DNA of 64,000 nucleotides from Aphrocallistes beatrix (Eukaryota > Porifera > Hexactinellida > Sceptrulophora > Aphrocallistidae), in contig OY725496.1 in assembly GCA_963281255.1 (NCBI GenBank), positions 4,689,723-4,753,722 on the forward strand, given 5' to 3'. This document shows positions 25,801 to 34,850 of the stretch, piece by piece. Position 1 is the stretch's first letter. Each line of letters opens with the position of its first letter. Position numbers and translations under genes: made by a program. The notes under the pieces were generated by a model. It saw nothing but the letters and a program-made list of their open reading frames with translations. It was not told the origin of the DNA and did not search any database.

Positions 25801-26434
25801 TTGTTGTTGTTATTGTTATTGTTGTTGTTGTTGTTGTTGTTGTTGTTATTGTTATTGTTATTGTTTTATTTACTTCTCAGAGTATTGTTATTAAATTTGA
25901 GCCATAAAATGAGGGTTAAAACAATTATACAGAATCCTAGGAATGAGTTCTCATTGTAGACATTAGCTCACAGTACAGTTATCTCTGTACTTGTTTCTGC
26001 ATAGATTCAGGCATCATGTCCATTATGAAATCAGCTTTACAAGCTTACACTATATACTGACTCAATTCTGAGTATTGGGAACTTCGTATTATGCTCAATA
26101 CTTGATCGTGTAAGGTATTGATATGCTGATAGCCATATTTAGTTCAGTCTTAGTCTCATTATCTTTTTTCCTTATTTGTTGTATTTTACAGATTTCTCCT
26201 TTTCCTGTTGATGCCACTAAAGACCCTCCCATGCCACTCACCAACCCGACATCTAGCTACGCAGAAGACAACACGAGCAAGATTGAGGTGTTAGAATATG
26301 GAAGTGTCTTCAAGGACTTAGAAACTTCTAGTTCTGGCTCTGATTATTCTTCAGATCGTTTGTCCAGGCGAGATTCAAATGATAACCTCAGCAACAGCTC
26401 ATCTTCTAGCTCCTCCGAGGATTCTGATAGTTAG
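13846..26434 (+). CDS. RBBP5: RBBP5, WD40 subunit of MLL/SET1 complexes (5' part missing)
   Basis: RBBP5 is a core nuclear subunit of the WRAD module that supports H3K4 methylation by MLL/SET1 enzymes. Five 3' exons are seen: 13846-14068, 24828-25037, 25131-25311, 25577-25791 and 26192-26434 (stop). Phases agree at every junction and donors and acceptors are canonical, for example CAG|GTGAGT at 14068. The first exon encodes the last WD repeats (WKKCCFSGDGEYIVAGS, VVWHPIRPIITSI). The next begins VENWSAFAPDFKELEENEEY and continues EERESEFDIEDED, the hinge that binds ASH2L and stimulates SET1-family enzymes. Then come the AFCSSDED and YWLPTVPEVDDPEDGP segments, a Lys-rich stretch and a Ser/Asp tail. 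The intron 14069-24827 is about 10.8 kb and contains two complete NHL genes. The N-terminal WD repeats are not found upstream and must lie outside the window or in exons too short to see. Confidence 0.9.
14161..14391. mobile_element. Tigger-like MITE in RBBP5 intron
   Basis: Ends read CAGTTGAACCTGCTATAACG on the left and, inverted, a related CAGTGGAACCTGTATATAAC on the right. TA dinucleotides flank both sides. Internal repeats of 'cctgtatataacggcca' type occur in both orientations. Non-coding. Confidence 0.7.
14427..14600. repeat. Dispersed 'tgtcccgc' repeat, related to minisatellite at 37.5 kb
   Basis: Begins 'catacttgccaactgtcccg' and runs through 'ggacat', 'aatgtcccgcgaaaacgtt', 'tttcagtgta' and 'aataactcaatgtccc'. 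The same order occurs at 37541-37930, where one internal segment has been amplified in tandem. The repeat class is not recognised. Confidence 0.65.
16493..16625. mobile_element. hAT/Charlie-like non-autonomous element
   Basis: The left end CAGCGGTTTTCAACATTTTT and the right end (inverted) CAGTGGTTCCCAACCTGGAG match the well-known CAGNGGTTCTCAACC termini of hAT-Charlie elements. Internal 'gtggacccc' strings repeat. An 8-bp target duplication is not clear. Confidence 0.7.
17087..17229. mobile_element. Second hAT/Charlie-like remnant
   Basis: The left end reads CTGTGGTATTCAAACGTTTT and the right end, inverted, TAGTGATATTCAAACTGGGG followed by TACACC. This is the typical hAT-Charlie terminal pattern. 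Non-coding and about 140 bp long. Confidence 0.6.
19332..20735 (-). CDS. Coiled-coil NHL-repeat protein, TRIM-NHL-like without RING (copy A)
   Basis: An intronless gene for a 467-residue protein nested in the RBBP5 intron on the opposite strand. The N-terminus is polar (~75 residues). It is followed by a coiled coil (about 80-160, heptad-like IEKKIDRLIDILQGRRSEL) and, from about residue 215, six NHL repeats that should form a six-bladed beta-propeller. Blade signatures include VYIVDSENNRVQVYSLEGN, DVFVCDQENHRVQVFDARKL and IIVSEIGTNCLKVFDQSG. The arrangement is that of TRIM-NHL proteins after the B-box, but no RING or B-box cysteines are present, so E3 activity is not expected. NHL propellers bind RNA or protein; the ligand here is unknown. 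A divergent partner lies at 22749-24170, with near-identical DNA through the first four blades. Confidence 0.85.
   Translation of the reverse strand: MAQYKSSSVSQPRNEYKQNCADKADKMLGKGMNNNKRIRSHTNPDCLDTPFENKSSISPGSSQTDIFTASMSKTGNIHVDYISQLTKIKSDIEKKIDRLIDILQGRRSELIEEVDELIAEHVKSESAFDEEQKKIEGLIEQASSLGQSNELRDQITRSGQLSLCKHALTSSIRRDAKFEIQDFCNELASFGKISVSDYPNYTMRNQCYSFPVKHGKGEKDIGLGAGVSVTDQGVYIVDSENNRVQVYSLEGNHSVQMKNLPKMNWPFGICVVGELVYVTQQQSHTLCMYSTSGELLSHAGGKGTGSDKLMKPSGLDVFESDVFVCDQENHRVQVFDARKLSHRRKMSIPSFNHPTDCHVAGSELLVLTMSDPCMHAFSLDGKHLRQLISWGPGKEVTTSIFFTVDKFGNIIVSEIGTNCLKVFDQSGFLLSKITCDGAIHQPSGVGLDSEGQIYLAHKSQRGMVMMC
20768..20775 (-). promoter_or_regulatory. TATA box of NHL gene A
   Basis: TATAAATA on the minus strand, only 33-40 bp before the ATG at 20735. 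Transcription would therefore begin almost at the start codon, unless an in-frame downstream ATG is used. Confidence 0.6.
20780..22690. other. Divergent intergenic spacer between NHL genes
   Basis: Shared upstream region of two divergent genes. Contains a pogo-like MITE (21350-21520) and, at 22135-22340, a fragment of the dispersed repeat also found at 28850-29220. No supported gene. Confidence 0.5.
21350..21520. mobile_element. pogo/Tigger-like MITE
   Basis: Left end CAGTCGACTCTGCTTAATAG and right end ending GCAGAGTCGACTG, the same family as 442-595. TA precedes the left end. Contains the family's internal 'ttttggcaggaccgg' and 'atgtcctctgaccgatgtg' blocks. Confidence 0.8.
22703..22709 (+). 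promoter_or_regulatory. TATA box of NHL gene B
   Basis: TATAAAT 40-46 bp upstream of the ATG at 22749, mirroring the close TATA spacing of NHL gene A. Confidence 0.6.
22749..24170 (+). CDS. Coiled-coil NHL-repeat protein, TRIM-NHL-like without RING (copy B)
   Basis: An intronless gene for a 473-residue protein, in the same intron and strand as RBBP5. The order is the same as in copy A: an acidic/polar head (DDEDVLPPLHSG), a coiled coil with IDRLVYVLQERKVTLLHEID and a conserved LRDQITRS(S/G)Q motif, then six NHL blades ending PSGVGLDSDGQMYLVHAGHK. Blades one to four are almost identical to copy A. The head and the last blade differ, and copy B has a four-residue insertion near the C-terminus. 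No RING or B-box is present. A polyadenylation signal lies at 24331-24340. Lying within a host intron on the same strand, it must be transcribed from its own TATA promoter. Confidence 0.85.
   Translation: MAEAKKYNQSEDDEDVLPPLHSGKVDQMLGQGTRERSRTCSIDFGELDIRVHDTKKKKGLTQSSSFDQSYSGHLKRNVNAPVDYLSQLNLIRGLVTKRIDRLVYVLQERKVTLLHEIDELEAKHREVMEKYETERKTIENLIEQANLLGKDSELRDQITRSSQRSLCKHACTSAICRDAKLLMKDYCNELENLGRITVSDHPNYTMRNQSCSFPVKHGKGDTEIGLGAGVSVADRLVYVVDSENNRVQVYSLEGNHSVQMKNLPKMNWPFGICVVGELVYVTQQQSHTLCMYSTSGELLSQAGGKGTGSDKLMKPSGLDVFESDVFVCDQENHRVQVFDARKLSHRRKMSIPSFNHPTDCHVAGSELLVLTMSDPCMHAFSLDGKHLRQLISWGPGKEVTTSNFFTVDKFGNIIVSEIGANCLKVFDRFGFFISKITCNGTIHQPSGVGLDSDGQMYLVHAGHKSQSGMVMMC
24331..24340 (+). other. 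Polyadenylation signals of NHL gene B
   Basis: Two overlapping AATAAA hexamers about 160 nt after the stop codon of the gene at 22749-24170. As they also lie inside the RBBP5 intron they could prematurely end RBBP5 transcripts. Confidence 0.5.
25358..25507. mobile_element. Palindromic MITE in RBBP5 intron
   Basis: Left end CAGGGTTGCCGTGGGAATAG. The right end, inverted, reads CAAGGTTGTCGTGGGAATGG. The interior consists of repeated 'attcccatgggaat' palindromes. It sits in the 265-bp intron between the exons ending 25311 and starting 25577. Confidence 0.7.
25797..25866. repeat. (TTG/TTA)n microsatellite in RBBP5 intron
   Basis: About 70 bp of GTT/ATT trinucleotides starting just after the donor at 25792. 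If read as coding it gives a run of leucines, but it is intronic. Confidence 0.8.
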
Positions 26435-26633
26435 TTTGTGCTGAGTGATTAATTATGAGTTTGGTTTATATGAATGGGGTCAAAGGGTTTCAACCCAAGT
26501 GGAGGACTTTAAAATGGAAGAAGAAACCACTCACAGGAGACAAGAATTACTATAAATATCTTCCGACGACCTTGTTTTATTCACATAGAATTATTGTAAC
26601 AATTTATCTCAGTACTCGTTCTAGTCTCAAATA

Positions 26634-26802
26634 CAGTCAGGGTCGCTTATTATGAACATTCGTTTATTATGAACTAACCTCCTGGTCCCAATTTCAGTTT
26701 TAGATAGGATTTGTATTGAATCAAGTTCGCTTAATATGAAGTATCTCTATTATGAATATATTTTTTGGTCCCCTGGTGGTTCACAATAAGCGACCCTGAC
26801 TG
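26634..26802. mobile_element. Tigger-like MITE between RBBP5 and CAP
   Basis: Perfect short ends (CAGTCAGGGTCGCTTATTAT, and its inverse with one or two changes at the right) flanked by TA. It lies in the 480-bp gap between RBBP5 and CAP, so it forms part of the CAP upstream region. Confidence 0.8.
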
Positions 26803-26911
26803 TAATATTATCCTGAAATTAACTCTTACATTACAATATCTATGTTGTGTAAATACGCGTATATTACTGGAGGTTTAGCCTATTAATAGAGTTTATCAGC
26901 GAGTAGTGGAA

Positions 26912-28602
26912 ATGTCAACTGAAAAGAAGATTGAGAGCTTAGTAGTTCGTCTGGAGACTGTGACCAGCAAGCTGGAGGGTGTGGCCTCACGAAGTGGCGG
27001 GGGTGGTGGCGCAAGTGGAGGCGCAGAAACCCCTGAATGGGTTGCGGCGTTTGAAACTGACGTCATGAGTACCCTGAAGGAATTCTATAGCTTATCAACT
27101 AAGATTGGCGGTGAAGTGGCAGAGATAGGCGGTCTAGTGGAGGTTGCTATGAAAGAGGTTAAGGCATTTGTTGTCTTTGCTGGGAAGCACAAGAAACCAC
27201 TTGACTCCGTTGTCAAGAACCTCCTTGCGAATGTGAATGCAGCTAGCGTGAAGGTGAGGTGTTAAAATAACTTATTCACACTTATATGTACACATTCTAA
27301 ATTATTATTTATTTATACCAGATTGTTGAGTATGCTGAAGAGAGGAGGAAGAGCAAAGAGATGAATCACTTATTCGCCGTGAAGGAACTGTTTCCGTATT
27401 CTTTCGGATTTCTAGTGCATCTCAAACCCAAAAAGATTCCCAAAGAAGCTTTGGATCAAGGAATATTCTACTCAAACAGGTTCGTGTCCCACAGATGGTT
27501 TTGTCGGCGTATTAATGATTGGTCCGTTTCACTTTTTTCTGACCTTAAAACGTGTGAAAATATGTACATACGATAAATATACATATGTTTACATCTCAGG
27601 GAATAGGTTGAGATTTCAATATCAACTCATAAATATATTTAAACTAAGAATAGTGTAGAATCAATTTAACATAACTACATATACACCATGGATATATGAA
27701 TTCGCACTTATAATAAGCTAGAGAAGTTTGATTGTCTTAATACATGCTTAGTAACGAACTAACGCACATAATGGACTGTCTTTAGGGTGTTGAAAGAGTT
27801 CAAGGACAAGAACCAAGACCACGTGAACTGGTGTCGCTCCTTTGCCCCATATACCAATGCCCTCGGTGCTTTCATAGAAGAATATCTCCCCTCAGGACTA
27901 GAATGGAACCCTTCCGGGCCTGCCATCGACGCTGGAGCCACTGCGCCCACAGCAGGCGCCACTGGGTCTGATCACACCATTGGGGACTCTATCCTCCAAG
28001 CTGGACAACTCAAGAAGGTGGACCGAAGCCAGATGACCCACAAAAACCCCGAACTGCGCGCCACTTCTGTGGTTAAAGCTAAAGAGACACCCGCACAGCC
28101 AATGAAACAGAGCGGATCTGCCCCGAAGAAGGATCCCATATTCGGTCTGGAAAAGAAGGTTTGGAGAGTGGAACACTACGACAACAAGCACGATTTGGAA
28201 GTCACGCCAACCGAACTATCGCACACCATGTACGTGTACAACTGTAGTAACTGTACCATCTCTGTGAAGAACAAAATTAACTCCATCACGCTGGACAAAT
28301 GCTTCAAAGTCGCTGTTGTATTCGAGGATGTAATATCCCAGTTCGAAGCTATAAACTGCCAAAGAATTGAGGCCCAGTCTAATGGAAAGCTACCTCTTGT
28401 GAATATTGACAAAACAGACCAGTTCCAGATTTATTTGAGCAAAGAATCCATGAATGTTGAGATTATCCAAGCTAAATCTTCTTCTATGAATGTTCTGGTT
28501 CCGACAGAGGAGGGAGATTTCAAGGAAATCGCTCTTCCAGAACAGTTCAAATCTGTTTTGCGCGGAAAGAAGTTTACTACCGCCCCAACTGAATCGATTT
28601 AG
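26912..28602 (+). CDS. CAP1: Adenylyl cyclase-associated protein (CAP), actin regulator
   Basis: CAP recycles actin: the N-terminal helical domain works with cofilin on filament ends and the C-terminal CARP beta-helix recharges ADP-actin monomers. Three exons are seen, 26912-27253, 27322-27479 and 27786-28602, giving about 438 residues. The N-terminal domain starts with the RLE-type motif (LVVRLETVTSKLE) and includes FYSNRVLKEFKDKNQDHVNW. A WH2-like segment around MTHKNPELR follows. The CARP domain spans about residue 285 to the end, with KINSITLDKCFKVAVVFEDV and SSSMNVLVPTEEGDFKEIAL. The family's proline-rich profilin/SH3-binding stretch is absent; an Ala/Gly/Thr-rich linker (DAGATAPTAGATGSD) takes its place. 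The start at 26912 is the first ATG. It is about 480 bp downstream of RBBP5 on the same strand. Confidence 0.92.
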
Positions 28603-28849
28603 GCCTATTAGTTCGATAGTTAGCGTGTGAAACTAGAGATTATAATATATTTATGAGTGTAGCTATTTGGAAATAGAGTTATATGATGTGATATATGAGA
28701 GTTGAATTGAGTAGAGGTGCTATGCCGATTAACATTGCGGGTCTTGGCCATGATATCTGTAATGCACACTTTTTGAGGAACTAAATTTAGATTGACGGTT
28801 GAAATTTTCTTCACATCTGTGAACTATTTTTAGTGCGGCTCTTGGCATA

Positions 28850-29220
28850 GGAAATGCCTTAGTCCGTCCCTCTGCTCGCTCCTGGAAATTATATTGGACC
28901 AAATTTTGCCCATTTATTCTTCATATGGTAGATATTTGAACCTGGGTCCAAATTATGAAATATTTCCACACCTTTCCACAAAAGGTGTCAAAATATATTA
29001 GCCAATCAGAACCCAGGAATTTAACATTACAGTTAGCTTTGATTTGATTGATTAATAACTTGATGCACATAAACAAATTAGAATCACTCTCTAAACTTGA
29101 AATTTGATTGGCTGAAATGAAAAAGAAGGTTCGAAACTCAATTAAGGCTGTATATTATGCAAATACGAGTCACTTAATGGAGCTGCACTATCAGTCTGTC
29201 GACTGACATTTTTTAAATTA
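28850..29220 (-). repeat. ~365-bp dispersed repeat, copy 1
   Basis: Runs from 'gtccgtccctctgctcgctc' to 'actatcagtctgtcgactga'. The reverse complement matches 54865-55235 along its length. Shared blocks are 'tgtcagtcgacagactgata', 'gtgcagctcc', 'aatcagatttgaagttt', 'ggttcaaat' and 'ccaggagcgagc'. Fragments also occur near 17480, 22135-22260 and 53230-53290. It has no obvious coding capacity or tRNA-like promoter. Confidence 0.65.
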
Positions 29221-29432
29221 GTTTTATTGTTTATGCAAACTTGGTTTACCTTATTTGGGCGTTAGTGACACGATGTGTCCATCTGAGACGGCCACCTATC
29301 AGCCACTTTTGTTCTTTTATACGAGCAGTCGAGCACACTCAGTAATAAATATGTGATGAATTCATAACTGAATATTTCAGAACATACAAAAAATTTGTCA
29401 CTAAAATATACAGTATTCAAAAACTGAAAGAT

Positions 29433-30584
29433 CTAGAAGATCTTAAGTTTGGTATAAAAACAGGACTTGGGACATGGGGGGGTAGCAGGGGTCATGGACA
29501 AATCTACTCGCTTGGGGATTCGAGTTAACTGAACGATCTGATATTGCTTTGCAGCATCAAAGTGATTGGATTTGAGTTCAAATCCTTGACATTTGTCAAT
29601 CAAGAATTCTCGTTCGTGGGGGAACTTAGAAATCCATGAGACGTCTGCTCCAATACAAAAGCAATTGAGCTCAATCTCCATCAGACACCCTTTTGGTATC
29701 GGGTCAGCTGATTTCATGAATGAAATAGCAATGTCCTTATCCGTTGAGGTGGAAACGAAGCTGCCATACATGAACCTCGATTTTTGTTTCGTACTGGTTA
29801 AATCGAGCTTATTAATCTCCATACAATCGAAACTCATTGGATCTACTTCCACATTGTTAAGTCCATGATATGTAACCATGGGACGTTTTTTGTTATCATA
29901 AACGTGGAGTTTATAAATAGCTTTACTGAGTGTGTAGCTTAAAATAGGCCATTTCCTCTCCTCTTCGTTCTGATAGTAATCCTTCACTCTTTCTGGATTA
30001 TGCTGTAGTGGTCCATTCCAGAATAGCATCTCTTCATATCTGAGATTTCTGTAAGCATCGGAACCGGTGTAGATTAGTATTGAGAGAATCTCGACCAATG
30101 AAAGTGGACTCTCAATTTGAATGTGTCTCGAATGGTTCATTTTCTCTTTGGCGATTTCTAAGAGAGGTTTTTTTGAATTCTCCCCCATTACCGAGTGAAA
30201 CCCATTCATCATTAATTCAGCCATCAGATCTTCATATGTGTTCTCAATCGGTTTTGGTCGTAGATCGTATTCTTGTTTGGAATCAATTCTTAAAGGAGCG
30301 CAGATAAATTTTTTGGAGCCAACGGATTTCTCGATATGTGCGTTATCCCGCCTGGATGGGTGGCTGTAGACGACACAATGCCCCCTATCGTCCATCCTGT
30401 ACCCTCCTTCAATCAGCCGCTGGAACGCATGGCATTGCAGGCCATAGCGACACTGTATCATTGTGTGGGAAGTAGTGTCGAAGTGTTCCATTGCTTCTAC
30501 TGAGTATTCGTACCCTTGTACCTGTGTGAAGTAGGGACACTCTTGGTCCTTTTCACACTTCAGCCCTACAATACAATTTGCCAT
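29433..30584 (-). CDS. ART-family ADP-ribosyltransferase with two PBZ-like zinc fingers
   Basis: An intronless gene for a 383-residue protein. The second half has the layout of arginine-type (ARTC) mono-ADP-ribosyltransferases: a helix ending SKAIYKLHVYD, strand one VTYHGL (His240 where Arg is usual), the STS motif in GSFVSTSTDKDIAISF (278-280), and a final ISKFPHEREFLID with Glu324-x-Glu326. NAD-dependent transfer of ADP-ribose is therefore likely, but the R-to-H change makes activity uncertain. The N-terminus has two C-x5-C...H-x5-H units, C4/C10/H34/H40 and C45/C51/H69/H75, the second ending YSHP. These resemble PBZ poly(ADP-ribose)-binding fingers but with longer loops (23 and 17 residues). 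There is no signal peptide, so it should act inside the cell. The start is the first ATG. The finger identity is inferred from spacing only. Confidence 0.72.
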   Translation of the reverse strand: MANCIVGLKCEKDQECPYFTQVQGYEYSVEAMEHFDTTSHTMIQCRYGLQCHAFQRLIEGGYRMDDRGHCVVYSHPSRRDNAHIEKSVGSKKFICAPLRIDSKQEYDLRPKPIENTYEDLMAELMMNGFHSVMGENSKKPLLEIAKEKMNHSRHIQIESPLSLVEILSILIYTGSDAYRNLRYEEMLFWNGPLQHNPERVKDYYQNEEERKWPILSYTLSKAIYKLHVYDNKKRPMVTYHGLNNVEVDPMSFDCMEINKLDLTSTKQKSRFMYGSFVSTSTDKDIAISFMKSADPIPKGCLMEIELNCFCIGADVSWISKFPHEREFLIDKCQGFELKSNHFDAAKQYQIVQLTRIPKRVDLSMTPATPPCPKSCFYTKLKIF

Positions 30585-30647
30585 TCCACTCTACACAGTT
30601 ATATTTTTCTTTTTTACTTATGAATACTATTGTAGTTTGGTCTCAAG

Positions 30648-30653
30648 TATATA
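30648..30653 (-). promoter_or_regulatory. TATA-like element of the ART gene
   Basis: TATATA (minus strand), 64-69 bp upstream of the ATG at 30584. A weaker match than those of the NHL and caspase genes. Confidence 0.35.
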
Positions 30654-30936
30654 GTTGTCATCATATACGCTGGTGACTGCCTAATACGAGAATATACAGA
30701 CAGTTCAAATTACCTATCTTGAAATTTTGTAATATAGTGGAGTATGGTATTTGGTTTTGAAAGTAGTTTTTATTAAGAATTACCAAAATATTTTCAACTC
30801 GAGATGTATTGAAATTGACAGAGGTATACTTTATGTATATATAGATGATTATATAAATTTATCCAATAAAAAAAATTGGAGAAATCATGCTATACGAAAA
30901 ACTAAACATTCCCAATCCTTGCTACACTGCTTCCAT

Positions 30937-33900
30937 CTAAACCAAGTCTTCCCTAATCAGGTTTGTCACCTCAGCCATTTCGACACTCTCTACGTTATTA
31001 TCCAAACTCCGTGTGAATGAGTTGCTCCTTCCTCCTCGGTTCCTATTTTCAACACTCGTGTCCAGAAGGTTCTCTTGCTCAGTATCTGATTGGTTCAACT
31101 GAGAATTTGTCTTTTTCACCATCCACTGACAGAATAGGACATTTCCGAAGCTAATTATAGTGAAGAGAACCACAACTATAACGATTAGAACAATCACCAC
31201 GTATCCCGTGCTGGTGAGAGTAGAGCTTGAATCTGGAGGTGGTAAAGATTGTGTCGGGTGGATAATTGGCGGTGTGGTTTCCTGTTTTAGTGAATGAAAC
31301 GTTCTAACATAGAAACTAAGATTCGACTGCACAGAATTCATTTCCACTCTAACAGCATAATTAACACAGGACACCAGACCAGTTATGTTATAGGACAGGG
31401 ACCTTGTGGTGGCAGCCAACACCTCCACTTCTCCAATACCGTAGTATACTGAGAATGACTCGTTTTGATTGGCTGCTCTGTCTTGTTGGAGATTCCAAGA
31501 GGCCAGTATTGAAGTTGGGCTGTATGTCTCCGTTTGGAAATTCGTAATTTGGGCTTCATAAGTGCCTAAATACAGATACATACTATAATTATAATTTTCT
31601 CAGGATTTGAATCAACCAATGAGCTGATAGCTCCACTACCTTGCAACGACGTGAAGTCTCGTATCCGTACACCATACGTCCTACTGACTCCAGTTTGCTG
31701 TGTGACTTGACATGAGTAGTATCCTGGTTTGTCAGTGGATACTGATAGCGTACTAACCCCTGTGGTGAGAGAGGTGGGACTATTGAGTACTGATCTGCTC
31801 CCGTCTAGATCCACGTAACTCCAAACCACGTGTTGAGTGTCTTTATTCTCCGTGATACACTGTACTGTTATGTTCTCGTAGAGTGTTGTGCTCTTGTTTG
31901 AGTTGAGAGTTGGAATTGATGTCAGTATGAGAGGAATTACTAAAATATATTGGTACATTCCTTAAAATAGAATATTGTTGTATTGATAAACCCTGACATT
32001 TGATTGGTCAGAACATACTTTTATGTGAAGGTGTGAAAATATGAATGATCATTAACTCAGGTGCAAATATATACTATTTAAAGAATGTTTATACCAAGTT
32101 TTGTCAAAATAGGTCCAGTAGATTTTTCAAAATCGCTTGAACAAAAATGCAATTACCTTCAGTACTACAGTAGTAACAGTGGTGGTTTTTGTCGCAATTA
32201 GTGTCGTCCCATCTTGGACTCTTCCAATCTTTCGTCACACAATTCTGGTCTTCAACTCGTTTGTAGTTACTTGTAGGTTCCCCGTCTTCCCAATTCCTGA
32301 AACTGCTGTTACTCCCGTCAGCCCATCTCCATACATTATATTCTTCAAAGTCGTTCAAACCAATCCAGCATTCCCTCAAGTTGACATTCCTAATGGTTGC
32401 TAGGAGGTCTTCTTCGCCACTTGTGTGGATAGTGGCTAGGTCTCCTCCCCAAATGGCGCACTCACTCCGAGCTGAGAACCAGTTTATGCCACTACTCGTG
32501 AAGTAACTGAAACAGTGTCCTTCATACGTAATAGCATCACATCCTGTTGCAGGCACTAGAAACACACATACTTTCAACAAGTACTGTAGTTAGGGAAGCG
32601 CTTAGTAAATAGCAACCTGTGGTGAGAAAATATTCCATATTTATTTATAGCAGCAAATATCAAATGCAATAGGTTTGCTTTATAGGAATTGATATATCTG
32701 TCCATACCTACCTATCATCATTTCAGCAACCCGTATCCGTACACCATAGGTCCTACTGACTCCAGCTCGCTGTGTGACTTGACATGAGTAGTATCCTGGT
32801 TTGTCAGTGGATACTGATAGCATACTAACCCCTGTGGTGAGAGAGGTGGGACTATTGAGTACTGATCTGCTCCCATCTATATCCACGTAACTCCAAACCA
32901 CGTGTTGAGTGTCTTTATTCTCCGTGATACACTGTATCGTTATGTTCTCGTAGAGTGTCGTCTGGTCTGTTGTTATTACAGATGTAGTTGTTTGTATTTG
33001 GAAAGGAATGACTAAAGTAGAATTATAAACATTTAATGGATACTATGAGAGCAAGTATTAAACTAAATATAGACACTATTATTTTCCATTACCTTCAGTA
33101 CTGCAGTAGTAGCAAGGTAGTTCGTTTGAACAGACATTATCGTCCCATTTGGGACTCCTCCAATATTTGGTGGCACAATTCTCATTACCACTATTGGAAG
33201 GTTGCCCGTCTTCCCAATTCCTGAAACTGCTGGTACTCCCATCAGCCCATTTCCATACACTATTATCTCCAAGTTTGTTCAAACCAATCCAGCATTCCTT
33301 CAAATTGTCATTCTTAATGGTTGCTAGGAGGTCTTCTTCTCCACTTGAGTGGATAGTGGCTAGGTTTCCTCCCCAATTGGTACACTCACTCCGAGCTGAG
33401 TACCAGTTTACGCCACTACTCGTGAAATAACTGAAACAGTGTCCATCATACGTAATAGCATCACATCCTGTTGTAGGTGCTAAATGAACAATTTAGCGAT
33501 CATTCGTTTTATTACATAACCACTTACTAAAACTCAATGGTTTTGTTTGTTTGTTTGTGTCAATTGATTGAAGAATTGAGAGGTGCTAGAAATGTGAAAT
33601 TTGGCACACGAGTAAATAATTGTGAATCTACAAGGGAGTTCGAATATCTAAGCGAAATATTCACACCTCGCCGAGATATGTGACAAATTGTGGCCAATCA
33701 AGTTCGATTATTTTACAATACAAATACATTGAGATCAAACAGTAGTGACTTACATTTACAATGCATTCAATCAAAGGGACTATTCGTGACTGAAATTCAT
33801 TGGTTCAAGCGAGAACCAATCAATTATCAGACTTTTATAATGCGATTCATTGATCCTATTTCATATAAATGATTGAATACAGTTATTTTGAGTCTATATT

Positions 33901-34253
33901 TTAATTGCTAAGTTATTTTATGATCAAATGTTACGATGAAGTTCCTATGAAGATCTTGTTTAGGATCGTCGCTTTGGTAAGTTTAACGTCACTTATTTGT
34001 ATTTGTATTTATTTCTAGTTTTTGAGCACTCCTTTCTCAACAACAATCATAAACATAAAAAGTTAAATAAAAAATAAAATTTGATAGTACAGCTCCTAAT
34101 ATATACGAATTTGATTTTGGATTTTCAACTATTTACTGCATAGATTCTAGGCTTTTAGAGATTTTTTTGTACTTTATGTCAGCACTTACCTTGGGAAAAT
34201 GTCTGAAAGCTAGGAGAGATAAATAACGAAAGAGCTGTCAGCAACAAAAACAT
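30937..34253 (-). CDS. Lectin/Ig/FN3 single-pass receptor (SP-CTLD-Ig-CTLD-Ig-FN3-TM)
   Basis: Six exons join in frame, all at phase 1: 34253-34190 (signal peptide, MFLLLTALSLFIS), 33479-33093 (C-type lectin), 33011-32712 (Ig), 32555-32157 (C-type lectin), 31939-31640 (Ig) and 31565-30937 (FN3, membrane segment, tail). The product is about 692 residues. The lectin domains show CFSYFTSSG, CWIGLN, FRNWEDG, the loop EPT or QPS, WDD and a CYYCSTE end. The Ig domains have VQC/IQC, a core Trp (VVWSYVD) and GYYSCQV. The FN3 unit runs to a strongly hydrophobic span (VVIVLIVIVVVLFTIISFG), and the tail is acidic/Ser-rich without a tyrosine motif. It is a likely cell-surface recognition or adhesion receptor; the ligand is unknown. 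Exon joins are deduced from splice sites and phase, not transcripts. The first three exons are close copies of those of the gene at 40440-45464. Confidence 0.75.
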
Positions 34254-34850
34254 TTCTTTTCTAAACTAACTAGTTAATTTTGGTAAATACATATCTAGTC
34301 AGAGTACTGCATGCGTGTAATATAATATATTTGCATAATGCATGTTGTATGATCAAATCGAAACTTAAAATAGAAACAATTTTCTTGCTCTGTTTTTGAA
34401 AAAGATTACGAAGAGATTTGTCATTGCTGAGTTATTTTCGGTGCATTTTTTTCAGAAGTTAAATTTAGTCCGAGATGTAACTTCAATTCTAATCATAATT
34501 TGTGGGCAGAGGCTAGTGAACCCAATTTAGGGTGTGGCCAAGGTGTGGCACAAAATTATTGTTCTGAGGCCTTACCCGCGTGTTCTCACCCTAAAATGGA
34601 ATATGAAAATGGAGCTAATTATAACTTATCACGGTCGAATGGAGCATTCGTGGCTTTCGCTAATTCTCCAAGAGTTTGAGAGTAATTAATGAGATTTGAC
34701 CATTCTACATTTAATGAAATAAACAAATATCCCTGTACATGTACAAACTATGGAACTTAAACATACAAACATAAGCTTAAGAAACTATTCAGAGAATGAT
34801 GTAGATAACATTTTTGTAAAAAATAATAATAATCAGCAATAGCCCATCAA

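Noticed and set aside
25399-25959. 186-codon frame with a long leucine run
   Set aside because: It is RBBP5 exon 25577-25791 plus flanking intron; the leucines come from the (TTG)n microsatellite after a consensus donor.
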